Part shown: piece after piece, positions 9,583 to 20,524 of the stretch
How the letters are laid out: each line of letters begins with the position of its first letter
Position numbering within the stretch: the stretch's first letter is position 1
Origin: Fibrobacter succinogenes
Lineage (GTDB): Bacteria > Fibrobacterota > Fibrobacteria > Fibrobacterales > Fibrobacteraceae
Assembly: GCA_902800345.1 (NCBI GenBank)
Contig: CADCDO010000001.1
Location: forward strand, 103,487 to 167,486
Length of the DNA stretch: 64,000 nt
Reading direction: 5' to 3'
The notes under the pieces: model-generated
Database searches by the model: none
Seen by the model: only the letters and a program-made list of their open reading frames with translations
Told to the model about the DNA's origin: nothing
Made by a program: the position numbers and the translations under genes

Positions 9583-12500
9583 ATGCTGTACCTGAAATTT
9601 GCGCTGAACCTCGAAAACCTCGCCGACGAACTGATTGAAGCCATATCCAAAGCATGGACAAATCCCTTTGAAGCCCCGGCGATTCTGTTCCCGGACCCGA
9701 AACTAGAGCAATGGTTCAGGCTCAAATGGGTGCAGAAAAAGAAATCACTCCTCGGTTTCAATTCCATGATGATCGACCGCTTTCTCATGGAAATTCTCAT
9801 CGGAGACAATCTCCATAAAAAAAAGCTGAACGCCGACATGTTGAGGAACGTCATTCTTGCGTACCTCGCCAAAGAGAAAGACGGCGTCCCGAATTACATG
9901 CTGATGGACGACGAAGTCAAACGCTATTTGGTCGTCGATGGCAAACTTGACGAGACGCATCTTTTTGATTTTGCAAGCAAGATGGCTTCGCTATTTTTGG
10001 AATACGAAACCAGCAGACCGAGCAACTTTATCCAAAACATTGACGGAAAATCTGCGCCCGGCATTCTCGACAAGTGGAAACAAGGAAAATTGGACACATT
10101 TTTCGGACTTGCAAATCACGAAATTTCAAGACGCGAAGCATGGCAACGCGATTTGTATTCCGCCATTTTCCACGCGCACAACGGCAAACCCTCGCTGCTT
10201 TCCGAAGTATTCGAAAACGAAGCCAAACGCAAGAACGGAGAACGCACGGAATACTTGACAATTCCATACTTGTACAGCGCATGCCATGACAAAGAGGGCA
10301 ATGTCCGGTTCCATACGGAACGCATCGGCAATACGCCATTGTTCATTTTCGGACTTGGCGGCATGGGACAGTTCTACCGCGTCATATTGCAAAAGTACGC
10401 CGAGACGCACGACGTTTTTGCTTACATACAAAACCCCTGTATGGAATTCTGGGAAGACGCGACAACGATTCATACGCAAGACGCAACCATCCACAGGAAC
10501 TGGGTTTCACGCAACGGTCAATGGAGCGACAATTCCGGGAGTATTGACAATGTTCGCAAAAAAATGTCTATCGATATTTATGACATTGGAGAAAACAACG
10601 ATGTAGATGACATCCCGGAATACACCAACGAAGAAGCGCAGTCCGAAAATACGTTGCTTTGCAATTGGGGAAAATCTGGACGCGACAATATCAAGCTCTG
10701 GTGCCAAGCAGCCAATTACGATTTCGATTTCAGGACAAGCAACGAAATCCGTGACGCGAGCAATCTCCCGCACGATACGCTTTTGCATAAAGTGCAATAC
10801 GCCATAGCAAACCGCATCAATACATTACCGGACTTTAGCGCAAGCGATTGCAAGGAACATGATTTTAGTTTAGATGTCACCGCTGCGCCGACCAAGATTC
10901 GCGAAGTCGAAGCATTGCACACGTCCATCTGCAAGCTCATGCAACAAGGCGCCCGCGTCAACGACATTCTCGTGGTATCGCCAGCTTTAGACGATTACCG
11001 CACTGCCATCAAGACGATTTTCGACCAGACGCCCGAGCGCAAAAAATACGCAAGCGAAAACGAAAAGGACGGATTTTTACACATTCCATTTGCCATTGTC
11101 GATTCACCCGCCAGAAGTTCGCAGACCGAAAACATCTTGGAAAATTTGTTTACGATTCTCGAACAAGGAACCATCACTCGCCCCACATTCTTTGCGTTGT
11201 TGCGTAACCCGGTCGTGCAGCAAACGCGACACATATCTGAAGACGACGTGAGCAAATGGGAAAGCTGGATCGAAGGCACAAACGTCTATCGAGACCGCGA
11301 ACGCAAAAAAGACGACTGGCTCGGTGGCGTTCGCCGATTGCTTCTTGCGAAAATGACAAAAAATCCCGTCGAGATTTTCCACGAGAACTCAAGCGAAACG
11401 CTGATGCCATATGCGGACATGGCGACAAGCGACAACAGATCTCTCTGCAAGTTTGTAGATTGCATCGAAACACTCCAAAAGTGGATGGAATTTGCAGGTT
11501 GTGAATCTTCGAATCCAAGGAAGGTCGTTGACCTCGACAAACTCAGCGATTTCATCAGCGAATGGCTCATCATGTCTGGCGCACCCGAAGGCTTCGCCAG
11601 CGAAACAATTATCGTCAATAACGTGATGCAGGCAATCGAAGGTCTCCGCAACCAGATGGACGCCGGGCTCGAAAGTATTTCGTGGAAAGTCGTCAAACAG
11701 ACGCTCCTCACCGCTGCGCAATCGTCAGCATACAGTTGCGGAACGCTGTTCGTCAACGGCATCACGTTCATGAACTTTATCCCGAACCGCATTATCCCTG
11801 TAAAGCATTTGTTCTTTATCGGTGGCGATTCCATGAACTTCCCGGGTGCAAAACAGCACAACACGCTCGACCTCCGCAAATCTTGCCGCCCGTGGCCGGG
11901 CGACGATTCCCCCATTGCCAAAAGGCGTTATGCGTTTCTCTGCCAGCTCATGAGCACCAGCGAAAGTTTCCACGTGAGCTACGTGAATCAGGACATCCGC
12001 AAGGACGCGGAACTTTACCCGACATCCGTTGTTAATGACATTCGAAAGTTTTTGATTCATGCTGTGGGTTGCGATAAGAACTGCGCACCCGCCGAAAAAA
12101 TCGGTCAATCCGAGGCATGGCCCGAAAATAAAATTTCGCTCGACGAAACACGCCATTTCGATGAATTGTTCACGCAAAAAAGCCTCCGCAACAAGCGCGC
12201 ATTCTTGAACATGATGCAAGACGGTTTTGCGCACGTCAATCCAAAAACTGGAGCCATGCAAAGCGCTACAGAGGACATCGCTGTTAAATTGCCCGAACGC
12301 GTACCGCTGTACATGCTGAGTGATTTCTTGAAAGATCCTTTTGAATTCCGCATCAGCCAAATGCTCGCATCCTCCGACTCCGACGATCCCGAAAAACAAC
12401 TGTTCGAACCCATCCATTTCGACACATTGCAGAAAAGTTCGCTCCTCAAGATGATGGTTGCCGCAGAACTTTCGCATAAGTCCGATGAACTCGAAAAATT

Positions 12501-13287
12501 CAAGAAAGAATCCACGCTCAAGGGATACATGCCCGATGGCATTTTCGGAGCTAAACTGCTTGCAGAACTGGAAACGAGCAAGGCGCAAATTCTTGCGCAG
12601 ATGGGCAATTCGCTCACAAAAGAAATCAAGGAATCCTGGAGTTACAAAGCCAAAATTCAGGACATCCAACTCAGCCGCGAAAACATGGGCAAATGGACGC
12701 TTTCAGGAACGCTCGACTGGAGCGATAACGCGGATCTTGATAAAATCACGAAAATGGCATCCGTATCGTCTTCCGACAAAAATCCAAATTTGGACAAGTT
12801 CCTGCCCTCTTACGTCAAGGCACTCGCCGTCATTGCACAAAGGTCAAACGCCCCCGAGAAAGAACAAACGATTAAGCTTTTTATTTACAACGGCGACCTT
12901 TCAAAAGAAGCCTCTAGCGCAACAGTTTCCATGACACCGCACAAGGCAAATAAAATCTTGCAGGATATTTACACCGCCGCATTCGGCAACGAGACTCAAC
13001 TTCCTTACTCCAAGGCGGTTCCCGCAAGTTTGCTAGACGCATCGAGCATCATCAACATCCGTGCGTTCAAGGATAAACTCTTAACAGAATCTTGGAAATA
13101 CTTTGACAAGAAAACACTTTTCGACCCCATCACGGACGTCGGATTCGAGGCGAGCAACTTTACAAACCAATGGAAAGATGCAACAAAAAAGATGCGCGCG
13201 CTCATGCAATTTTCTATAGACGAAAATGCAAAACCCAAGGCAACCGAAACTACGGCAAGTAAAACGACAAAGAAGAGGAAGGCATAA
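9583..13287 (+). CDS. recC: RecC subunit of exonuclease V
   Basis: Large subunit of the RecBCD helicase-nuclease, which recognises Chi and splits the DNA strands; 1234 residues. It opens MLYLKFALN and carries the family's FPDPKLEQWF and DRFLMEIL segments and a nuclease-like inactive C-terminal part. The first upstream start, at 9514, would add 23 residues that look non-coding. The ATG at 9583 matches the start expected for the family, though the ribosome site is weak. The next gene, recB, begins 2 bases after its stop. Identification rests on overall pattern plus its place ahead of recB and recD. Confidence 0.9.
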   Translation: MLYLKFALNLENLADELIEAISKAWTNPFEAPAILFPDPKLEQWFRLKWVQKKKSLLGFNSMMIDRFLMEILIGDNLHKKKLNADMLRNVILAYLAKEKDGVPNYMLMDDEVKRYLVVDGKLDETHLFDFASKMASLFLEYETSRPSNFIQNIDGKSAPGILDKWKQGKLDTFFGLANHEISRREAWQRDLYSAIFHAHNGKPSLLSEVFENEAKRKNGERTEYLTIPYLYSACHDKEGNVRFHTERIGNTPLFIFGLGGMGQFYRVILQKYAETHDVFAYIQNPCMEFWEDATTIHTQDATIHRNWVSRNGQWSDNSGSIDNVRKKMSIDIYDIGENNDVDDIPEYTNEEAQSENTLLCNWGKSGRDNIKLWCQAANYDFDFRTSNEIRDASNLPHDTLLHKVQYAIANRINTLPDFSASDCKEHDFSLDVTAAPTKIREVEALHTSICKLMQQGARVNDILVVSPALDDYRTAIKTIFDQTPERKKYASENEKDGFLHIPFAIVDSPARSSQTENILENLFTILEQGTITRPTFFALLRNPVVQQTRHISEDDVSKWESWIEGTNVYRDRERKKDDWLGGVRRLLLAKMTKNPVEIFHENSSETLMPYADMATSDNRSLCKFVDCIETLQKWMEFAGCESSNPRKVVDLDKLSDFISEWLIMSGAPEGFASETIIVNNVMQAIEGLRNQMDAGLESISWKVVKQTLLTAAQSSAYSCGTLFVNGITFMNFIPNRIIPVKHLFFIGGDSMNFPGAKQHNTLDLRKSCRPWPGDDSPIAKRRYAFLCQLMSTSESFHVSYVNQDIRKDAELYPTSVVNDIRKFLIHAVGCDKNCAPAEKIGQSEAWPENKISLDETRHFDELFTQKSLRNKRAFLNMMQDGFAHVNPKTGAMQSATEDIAVKLPERVPLYMLSDFLKDPFEFRISQMLASSDSDDPEKQLFEPIHFDTLQKSSLLKMMVAAELSHKSDELEKFKKESTLKGYMPDGIFGAKLLAELETSKAQILAQMGNSLTKEIKESWSYKAKIQDIQLSRENMGKWTLSGTLDWSDNADLDKITKMASVSSSDKNPNLDKFLPSYVKALAVIAQRSNAPEKEQTIKLFIYNGDLSKEASSATVSMTPHKANKILQDIYTAAFGNETQLPYSKAVPASLLDASSIINIRAFKDKLLTESWKYFDKKTLFDPITDVGFEASNFTNQWKDATKKMRALMQFSIDENAKPKATETTASKTTKKRKA

Positions 13288-13289
13288 TC

Positions 13290-16200
13290 ATGGAAAATTT
13301 CAGTCTCCAAAAATTCGACCCTTCCCAAAGCCTTTTCATTGAAGCTTCCGCAGGCACCGGAAAAACATACACCATCCAGCTGATGGTCGCAAAACTCATC
13401 AGTCTTGGCACACCGCTCAAAAAAATTCTCATCGTCACCTACACCGAAAAAGCGGCAGGAGAATTGAAAGACCGCATTCGTAAAAAAATCGACGAAGTTC
13501 TCGTCAGCAAAAAACTCGACAAGAGCGACGCATCTGAAAAAGAACTCGACAACGCAACACTTGCACTTTTTTCCAAAGCGTATCAGGATGTCGATAACGC
13601 CGCGATTTTCACCATCCACTCGTTCTGCCAAAAAGCGCTAAAAGAATACGCCTACGATGCGGGTAGGCCTTTTGACATGTCAATGATAGACGATGCCGAA
13701 GTCGAAAATCTCATTGAACAATTTATTCGAGACAAGTGGTGCGAAAATCCCGATTTTCAATTTTTGCTCAAGCTTGATTCCGCAAGACTCCTCACTAATA
13801 AAATCATCAACGGCCTTAAAAGCATCACAAACATTTACAAAGGGCGCGAAGGCAATCACGAAATTATCCCGCTCGACAAACCTGATGAAATTAAAGTCGG
13901 CGACACCATTTTAAGCAATGAAGACCTGCACACAATTGCCGCCGCACGCACACTTGACGACATCCTCGCCATTCCTACATTCAATAACGCTTTCGCCACA
14001 CTCGAAAAGTATCCGTCCGAAAAATTCAGCAAGACATCTAAAAACTATATCGCTGATTTTTTGAACACGCTCAAGCTTTGGGTGAAAGGCATCTCGCTCT
14101 ATTCGGGCGTTTCATTCAAAGATTGTGAATTTATCAGAACCAGCTGGCCTTGCGATGCTTACGAAGCTTTTATCACCTTCAAAACCTTAAAAGATTTAGT
14201 CGGTTCCATCAACGGTATTCTGCTCAACAATTTTTTAATCGCGCAAGCACCCACCGTTTTCGAAGAATGGCAAGCGTACAAGACCGAAATGAAATACCAA
14301 TCGTTCAACGACATGATCCTTTCGGTACACCGCGCATCACTCGACACAAGCAAAGGCGATTCACTGCTCAAGACGCGCCTCCGAGCGCAATACGCATACG
14401 CCATCATCGACGAATTCCAAGACACGAACCAGTTACAATGGGATATTTTCAGCAACGTTTTCGAGAAAATTTTTGTTGTCGGCGACCCGAAACAATCCAT
14501 CTACAGCTTCCAAAGTGCCGATGTAAACGTCTATCAAAAAGCGATTCACGAAATCAATAACGGCATGTCGTTGCAGACAAATTTTAGGTCTACGACAGGA
14601 ATCATCAACGCTTGCAATAAACTTTTTGAAGGTGACTTTTTCACGCCCAACGAAGGCGCATCCAAGCTCGTCGATTTCGAGCACTCGCTCCCGCCACAAA
14701 ATACATCGCAAGTCAAGGCTCCCCCGCAAATCAACGGCAAAGAAGCTTCACCAATTTGGATCAGCGAAGAAGACATCAACGAAGTGGACTTTGCACGAGC
14801 CGCCGTAAAAAAAATTGTCGATTGGTGTACTTTTGTCGATGACAAAAAAACAGTCCTGCAGGTATTCGATAAAAAAGACTGCACCAAATACAGGAACGTC
14901 ACCTTCAAGGACTTCGCCGTTCTCGCCCGCAGCCGAAGCGAAATGGAATCCATCGAAGAAGCCATGCGCTCCGCAGGCGTCCCGTTCAGCCGCTACAAAG
15001 ACGGCAATTTGTTCAGTTGTCGCGAATGCGCCGAATGGATTGCCATTTTCAAGGCCATCGATGCACCCGATTTTTCGGCATGGAACAGGCGCCTTTTGAG
15101 CGAAGCTCTCATCACGGACTTTTTCAGAATTGCGCATCAAGACATCCACTACGCCGAAAGCACAGCATTCGACGACCCGAACAATCCTGTCCGCCAACAA
15201 CTAAACGTTTGGCGCGAACTTTCCCAAAAGCGCCGTTACGCAGAAATGCTCGAACGCATTTACAGCGATACGCAAGTCGAAGAACGCTTGACCGAAATTT
15301 CAAGATTGCAAAACCTGGCAAGGCTCCGCCAAATAGGCAATTACGCCATCGAATACCTCTACAATCACAACTGTTCCATCGAAGACCTTGTGCGCCATTT
15401 AGAAGCGCTCGCGAACTACAACGATGACGCCGATGACGAAGACGGCAACCTTGTCGAGAAAAGCAGCGATTACGACGCCGTGCAGGTCATGACCATCCAC
15501 GCCTCCAAAGGTCTCGAATTCCCCGTCGTGATTTCCGTCGCCGGATTCAAAGGCAAAAGACCGGGAACAGGCCCGTTCCTTTATCATAACCATGACGAAA
15601 TCCGCCTCGGATTCAGCGAGCAGGCCAAAAGTACACGCGAAAGCGAAGAACTCGAAGAATGGAAACGACTTTTTTACGTCGATTTTACACGCGCCTCGTC
15701 CATCCTGATGTTGCCCCGTTACGAAAAATGGAAGAACGCCAAAGGCGTCAAGCCCGAATATAGATTCCTCGCAAGCTCCATCAATGCACTAATCGAAAAT
15801 GCACCGGAGCTGACGGTGAAATTATTAAAGGATGACGAATGGAATCCGCAACAGTTAAGCGAAACTGTCAGGGAACGCATCCTCAAGCCGTTCAACGCCC
15901 TTTCAGGAATCGGAAATGCGCTAAGCAGCGAAGAAATTACAAATAACATCATAGCACAAAAATGCGCGATGGCAAGTTTGCAACAAAAACTCGCCGATGC
16001 AAGCATTATGCAGTACTCGTACAGTTCTCTTTCTGGCAAAGCAGATTCTCTAGTCGACACCGATGCCGGAGACCGTTTAAACCCGGACGGCGAAGAGATG
16101 GCAACAGCACGCAGCGCTACGGTAAAAATCAGTGACATCGATACCGCCGCACTCAATTGCACCATTGCAGCAGACGAAGCACTCGATTACCAGACTCACC

Positions 16201-17090
16201 TGAACGAAACCGCCAAGCGCTTCCCGCGCGGTTCACACGCCGGCAACGCACTCCACCGCATTTTCGAACGCACGAAATTCCAGCAGTTCGGCCAGGACCT
16301 CAAAACGCTCGAAGACGCACTCAATGATTCGCAAACAAAAAACGTCATCGAAGAAGAATTCAAGCGCGAGTCGCTCCCCATCTGGAATCATCGAGACACA
16401 TGGATCGACATCGCCACGCGTTATCAGTGGAATACGCTCAACGCAAGGCTCCCGGTCATCACAGGCTGTTTGACAACGCCACAAACATTCGCGCTCGTCG
16501 ACATTCCGCTTAGCGACCATAAACCCGAATTGCAATTCAACCAGAACGCCAGCGACGAAATCGACGATGCTAACGAGATGCTCGCACTTGCCGAAAACGA
16601 TGCGTACAACGAGGAGCCCGTGGATTCTGGAAATTGCACAAGCAATGCAAGACGTGCCGACAGCGACCTTCTCAAACGTTTCTGCAAGGGCTTTATCGAC
16701 TTGCTGTTCGTCCGCACCGTGAACGGCCAAAAACGCTATTCCATTCTCGACTGGAAATCGGACATGCTTGAAAACAACACCTACACGCCCGAAGCGCTCA
16801 AGGAAAAAGTCGATAACGACTATTCCATCCAGCGCGTACTTTACAGCTATTGCCTAATCCAATGGCTCAAGCAGTTCTATGGCAAAGGCACTCCCGAAAA
16901 CTTGAGCGAACCGAAAATTTTCGAACAACATTTTGGCGGCATCTATTACGCATTCATTCGCGGCACCGAAGGCGGAACGCCCAAAGGCATTTACGCACAG
17001 ACGTGGAAAAGCTTTGACGACCTCAAATCCGCCTACAAAAAAATCAAGGAACTGATGAGCAAGCCCTCCCACATCAAGGAGGAAATCTAG
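13290..17090 (+). CDS. recB: RecB helicase-nuclease subunit
   Basis: 3'-5' helicase and nuclease of RecBCD, 1266 residues. Walker A ASAGTGKT is at residues 19-26, the DEXX box (DEFQDT) at 374-379, and the helicase motif TIHASKGLEFP in the C-terminal helicase half. The C-terminal nuclease shows the RecB signature: KGFIDLLF with Asp1137, then ILDWKSD with Asp1154 and Lys1156, so the nuclease is predicted active. It lies between recC and recD with 1-2 base spacing, so translation is probably coupled. Confidence 0.96.
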   Translation: MENFSLQKFDPSQSLFIEASAGTGKTYTIQLMVAKLISLGTPLKKILIVTYTEKAAGELKDRIRKKIDEVLVSKKLDKSDASEKELDNATLALFSKAYQDVDNAAIFTIHSFCQKALKEYAYDAGRPFDMSMIDDAEVENLIEQFIRDKWCENPDFQFLLKLDSARLLTNKIINGLKSITNIYKGREGNHEIIPLDKPDEIKVGDTILSNEDLHTIAAARTLDDILAIPTFNNAFATLEKYPSEKFSKTSKNYIADFLNTLKLWVKGISLYSGVSFKDCEFIRTSWPCDAYEAFITFKTLKDLVGSINGILLNNFLIAQAPTVFEEWQAYKTEMKYQSFNDMILSVHRASLDTSKGDSLLKTRLRAQYAYAIIDEFQDTNQLQWDIFSNVFEKIFVVGDPKQSIYSFQSADVNVYQKAIHEINNGMSLQTNFRSTTGIINACNKLFEGDFFTPNEGASKLVDFEHSLPPQNTSQVKAPPQINGKEASPIWISEEDINEVDFARAAVKKIVDWCTFVDDKKTVLQVFDKKDCTKYRNVTFKDFAVLARSRSEMESIEEAMRSAGVPFSRYKDGNLFSCRECAEWIAIFKAIDAPDFSAWNRRLLSEALITDFFRIAHQDIHYAESTAFDDPNNPVRQQLNVWRELSQKRRYAEMLERIYSDTQVEERLTEISRLQNLARLRQIGNYAIEYLYNHNCSIEDLVRHLEALANYNDDADDEDGNLVEKSSDYDAVQVMTIHASKGLEFPVVISVAGFKGKRPGTGPFLYHNHDEIRLGFSEQAKSTRESEELEEWKRLFYVDFTRASSILMLPRYEKWKNAKGVKPEYRFLASSINALIENAPELTVKLLKDDEWNPQQLSETVRERILKPFNALSGIGNALSSEEITNNIIAQKCAMASLQQKLADASIMQYSYSSLSGKADSLVDTDAGDRLNPDGEEMATARSATVKISDIDTAALNCTIAADEALDYQTHLNETAKRFPRGSHAGNALHRIFERTKFQQFGQDLKTLEDALNDSQTKNVIEEEFKRESLPIWNHRDTWIDIATRYQWNTLNARLPVITGCLTTPQTFALVDIPLSDHKPELQFNQNASDEIDDANEMLALAENDAYNEEPVDSGNCTSNARRADSDLLKRFCKGFIDLLFVRTVNGQKRYSILDWKSDMLENNTYTPEALKEKVDNDYSIQRVLYSYCLIQWLKQFYGKGTPENLSEPKIFEQHFGGIYYAFIRGTEGGTPKGIYAQTWKSFDDLKSAYKKIKELMSKPSHIKEEI

Positions 17091-17091
17091 A

Positions 17092-19212
17092 ATGGACAAA
17101 ATAATTCTCGCCACCGAATCGATTGACGAATTCATCGACGCCCTCATCGAAATGCGCGGGCTCGTTCCGCTCGACAAACATCTACTCCACCTGCTTTTTC
17201 AAATCAAGAACGACATTCCGCTCCAGACGCAAAAGTTCCTGACGCTCTGCCTCTCGCTCCTCGACGACGGCAACACGCGCGTACCACTAGACGCAACGCA
17301 ATTTGCAGACATGTGGAACCGCAAATGGAACGGCCTTGTGACGCTCCGCATCAGCACCGTCGACGAAGACATTGACGAAAGTTCATTCGCAAGCGCATCC
17401 GACTTCGCAAGCATCATCAACGAAGGCTCCCAAGATATCTTGGCAAACGATTTTTCTGCCATCACCGAAACCCGCGATACAGACATCGAATCCACCGAAG
17501 ACGATTTAGGAAAACCGTTCGTCCTCGCCAAGCGCCCGAACGGCTCGCACCTCTATTTCACCAAGCATTTCGATGCCAAATGCGTCATCGAGAAATCTGC
17601 GAAGAATTTATTCAAAAACGGATGTACGCCAAGTAACGAACAAATTGCACAGTGCACCAAAAACATAGCCGACATCTGCAAACCGCTCGCCAACAGTAAA
17701 CCATTTCTCATCAAGAAGCGTCAAGCCGAAGCCATCATCCGCGGGCAAACCGAAAACCTCGTCATCACCGGCGGCCCGGGCACCGGCAAGACGACCGTCG
17801 TTCTCTACATTCTGTGGAACCTGCTCGCAAGCCACAACGAAATGCTCGACTGGAACATCTATCTCGCCGCACCGAGCGGCAAAGCCGCCGACCGCATGCG
17901 CGAAAGCCTTATCGACGGACTCTCGAGAATCAGAGACGAACAAAAGAACGGCGACAACGAACGCATTTTCCGCAAGCTGAACGAACTCGAAAGCAGCACC
18001 ATACACCGCCTGCTCCGATTCTCCAAAAGCAAAGGCGGCTTCATGTTCAATCACGAAGAGCAATTCCCCAAGAATTCCATCTTCGTCATTGACGAAGCAA
18101 GCATGATCGACATCGAAATGTTCGCCGCGCTCCTCGAAGCCATCCCCGAAGGCGCACGCATTTTCATTCTCGGCGACCCGTTCCAGCTTCCCTCCGTCGA
18201 TTCCGGCGCCGTCCTCGGCGAAATCCTCAAAGTACAATCCGACAAAAATTTTTCAGTCAAGCTCAACGAATCCAACCGCTTTGACGACCGCTCGAGCATA
18301 GGCAAACTCGCAAGCGAAATCAAAGAAGTTGCCGAAACAAAAGACAACACCAAGTTCGTTCCGCACAAGTTTACAAGCAGCGATACCTCCAACGACATCG
18401 CAAACGAAATTACCACAACCTTCAAGGATAAAGTCTTCTACAGGAAACTCGAAACCGGCAATACGCCCCTCTCCAAAAAAGAAGAAGACAAACGCATCGA
18501 AACATTCATTGCCGAATGGTCCCGCGATTTCGCCAAACTCCCCGAGTTAGCCGAAAACATTCATCCAGAGCGCACCGGCACCGAAACCGATGACCCTGAA
18601 CACCGCGAAACCGCCCGCCGCAACGCAATCTGGCAACTCTCGTTGACAAAACGGATCCTCTGCGCCGAACGCCGCGGCCTCCGCGGAATTGAAAACATCA
18701 ACAAAAAAGTTTGCAGCAAAATAAAAAACCTTTGGCGCATACAAAATAAAAAACAAGGCAAGAACATCCAACGGGACGACTCCGGCTACTTTCCCGGACA
18801 ACTTCTCATCATCACCAAGAACCAGGAAATGTTCAAGCTCTACAACGGCGACACCGGAATCGTCGTCTTCGACGGCAACACCCCCTGCCTCATGCTAAAA
18901 AAAGCGCCACCACAAACAAACAATGGCAGCGCAAAAACCCGTGACGACTTTGTCTTCTATCCGCTCTCCGTCCTCCCCGAAGATTCCATCACCACCGCGT
19001 TCGCCATCACCATCCACAAATCCCAAGGCTCCGAGTACAAACATGTCACCATGTTCCTGCCCACAAAAATCGGACACCCGCTCCTCACAAACCAAATAAT
19101 TTACACAGGCATCACCCGCGCCAAGGAAAGCGTCACCATCATCGCAAATGACGACATTTTCAAAGCCGCCGTGACCACCGTCAGCGAGCGCAACACCGGA
19201 ATTTCGCTATAG
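17092..19212 (+). CDS. recD: RecD helicase subunit
   Basis: 5'-3' helicase of RecBCD, 706 residues. Walker A GGPGTGKTT has Lys233. IFVIDEASMID forms the Walker B segment, ILGDPFQLPSVDSG is motif III, and ITIHKSQGSEY with the terminal GITRAKESV are motifs V and VI. The N-terminal 200 residues hold the RecB-contact domain. The ATG follows the recB stop by one base, with AAGGAGGAAATC as ribosome site inside recB. Together with recC and recB this gives a complete exonuclease V next to the defence island. Confidence 0.95.
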   Translation: MDKIILATESIDEFIDALIEMRGLVPLDKHLLHLLFQIKNDIPLQTQKFLTLCLSLLDDGNTRVPLDATQFADMWNRKWNGLVTLRISTVDEDIDESSFASASDFASIINEGSQDILANDFSAITETRDTDIESTEDDLGKPFVLAKRPNGSHLYFTKHFDAKCVIEKSAKNLFKNGCTPSNEQIAQCTKNIADICKPLANSKPFLIKKRQAEAIIRGQTENLVITGGPGTGKTTVVLYILWNLLASHNEMLDWNIYLAAPSGKAADRMRESLIDGLSRIRDEQKNGDNERIFRKLNELESSTIHRLLRFSKSKGGFMFNHEEQFPKNSIFVIDEASMIDIEMFAALLEAIPEGARIFILGDPFQLPSVDSGAVLGEILKVQSDKNFSVKLNESNRFDDRSSIGKLASEIKEVAETKDNTKFVPHKFTSSDTSNDIANEITTTFKDKVFYRKLETGNTPLSKKEEDKRIETFIAEWSRDFAKLPELAENIHPERTGTETDDPEHRETARRNAIWQLSLTKRILCAERRGLRGIENINKKVCSKIKNLWRIQNKKQGKNIQRDDSGYFPGQLLIITKNQEMFKLYNGDTGIVVFDGNTPCLMLKKAPPQTNNGSAKTRDDFVFYPLSVLPEDSITTAFAITIHKSQGSEYKHVTMFLPTKIGHPLLTNQIIYTGITRAKESVTIIANDDIFKAAVTTVSERNTGISL

Positions 19213-19287
19213 TTTTGATTTCTTTTGTTCCCACGAGCACTTTTCTGTATATATTTAAGTAAGAAATAAATAAACAAAGGAAGGATC

Positions 19288-19992
19288 ATGGCAACAATTA
19301 AAGAACTCAAAGAAAATGGCGCCCCCCGTTTTAAAGTCCCGGGCAAAGATGCAATCTACGATGCGTTCGACCAGTTCCTCGCGGAGAACTTCCTCGGCGA
19401 AAACGTCCAGACAATCGCCCCCGCACCGACCAACGGTGCCGAATTCGCCCCGCAGGCCGTTGCACTCTATGAGCTCGCCAACACCACCAAAGGCAACGTC
19501 GGCCTCTGGAAAGCAGGCACCGGCACCTCTTCCAAAAATTGGGACATGAGTTTTTTGCAGGGTATCCTGAACCAGTTCTCCACCCTCCCGGCCGCCACCC
19601 GCGGCAAAACCGTCTCCGAAATCAAGGAACAGCTCGAAGACTTCGCCTCCAAGAAGTTTGCCAAGAATCCCGCAAACGCACGCAACGGACTTTTGCACCT
19701 CTGCAACCCGAACATTTACGCCCCGATTTACTCCTTTGCAGACAAACTCGCCATTTGTAAGGAACAATCCCGCCTGCTCGAAGACTTCAAACTTTCGAAC
19801 CGATGGGACAGCGGCCTTTTGAAACTCAAAGTCTTCCGCAAAGACGGCTACGTCGCCATCCAGACAGACGAACAACTTTGCTGGATTTTTGACAAACTCG
19901 CAAACATGCACAAAATCGAAGACGAAGAATTCGAAGTCTTCATGAAAAACTACTTCACCGCCCCGAAAAAATCTACAGCGAAGAAGAAGTAA
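19288..19992 (+). CDS. Hypothetical protein with Lys-rich tail
   Basis: A 234-residue protein I do not recognise. It begins MATIKELKENG, has no membrane segment or signal peptide, and ends in a basic KKSTAKKK tail that could contact nucleic acid. It has its own TATATT box about 30 bases upstream (near 19250) and a strong GGAAGGA ribosome site, so it is probably transcribed separately from recBCD. The codon pattern equals that of the recD side, not the island side. A terminator hairpin follows at 20141. Confidence 0.75.
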   Translation: MATIKELKENGAPRFKVPGKDAIYDAFDQFLAENFLGENVQTIAPAPTNGAEFAPQAVALYELANTTKGNVGLWKAGTGTSSKNWDMSFLQGILNQFSTLPAATRGKTVSEIKEQLEDFASKKFAKNPANARNGLLHLCNPNIYAPIYSFADKLAICKEQSRLLEDFKLSNRWDSGLLKLKVFRKDGYVAIQTDEQLCWIFDKLANMHKIEDEEFEVFMKNYFTAPKKSTAKKK

Positions 19993-20010
19993 ACAAAGCG
20001 ACACTCTACA

Positions 20011-20098
20011 CTCGTCACCCTGACGTACACACACTCGTCACCCTGAACAAAGTGAAGGGTCCAGTTATTTCTTGTCACCCCGAACTCGTCATCCTGAC
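20011..20098. repeat. Four degenerate GTCACCCTGA repeats
   Basis: The motif CTCGTCACCCTGA occurs at 20011 and 20034, with variants at 20071 and 20086, followed by GGAAGGATC. The same GTCATCCTGA...GGAAGGATCC family recurs at 55456 and, in variant form, at 56278 and 56347. It behaves like a REP-type interspersed intergenic element. Confidence 0.75.
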
Positions 20099-20140
20099 GA
20101 CTGTAAGGAGGAAGGATCAAGTTACATTTCACATATAACA

Positions 20141-20167
20141 TCGCCCACGGTTCCGTGGGCGATTTTT
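20141..20167 (+). terminator. Rho-independent terminator
   Basis: A 9-bp perfect stem (TCGCCCACG / CGTGGGCGA) with a GTTC loop is followed directly by a T5 run. It closes the recBCD / hypothetical side before the island. The stretch 20168-20524 after it holds no gene I can support. Confidence 0.85.
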
Positions 20168-20524
20168 ATTCCCTAAAACACTGATTTTTCATATTTTCTC
20201 CGGGCATCTCGACCACCTTCGTTTTGAACTGTCGCAAAATTTGCGATAGTTGGGATATCCTTGAACTCCATTGTCAATAGGTTCGTGGTTAAAAAAGTCG
20301 TTGTCAAACGCCAAATCGATATAAAAAATATCGAAAACCGGTTTGATGGGACGAAAATTGATGGGGAATGCCTTCCCCCTCTCCCTTAAAAGCACCCAAA
20401 ACAGCCATAAAACTGCAAAATTCCGAAGAGTCAAAAAACGAGTATCGTCCTCTTATAAATACAAAGTGGAAAAAAATTTTTGGCCACACATATAAACAGT
20501 TAAGAAAGGCCCTAAGAGGTAATT

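Noticed and set aside
15719..16165. Long frames opposite recB, recC, recD and other large genes
   Set aside because: They are mirror frames caused by codon bias in the real genes and carry no start signals or family motifs.
20189..20434. 81-residue minus-strand frame in the spacer before the island
   Set aside because: It lacks a ribosome site and recognisable features, and the opposite strand reads equally well with stops. I treat the stretch as non-coding.
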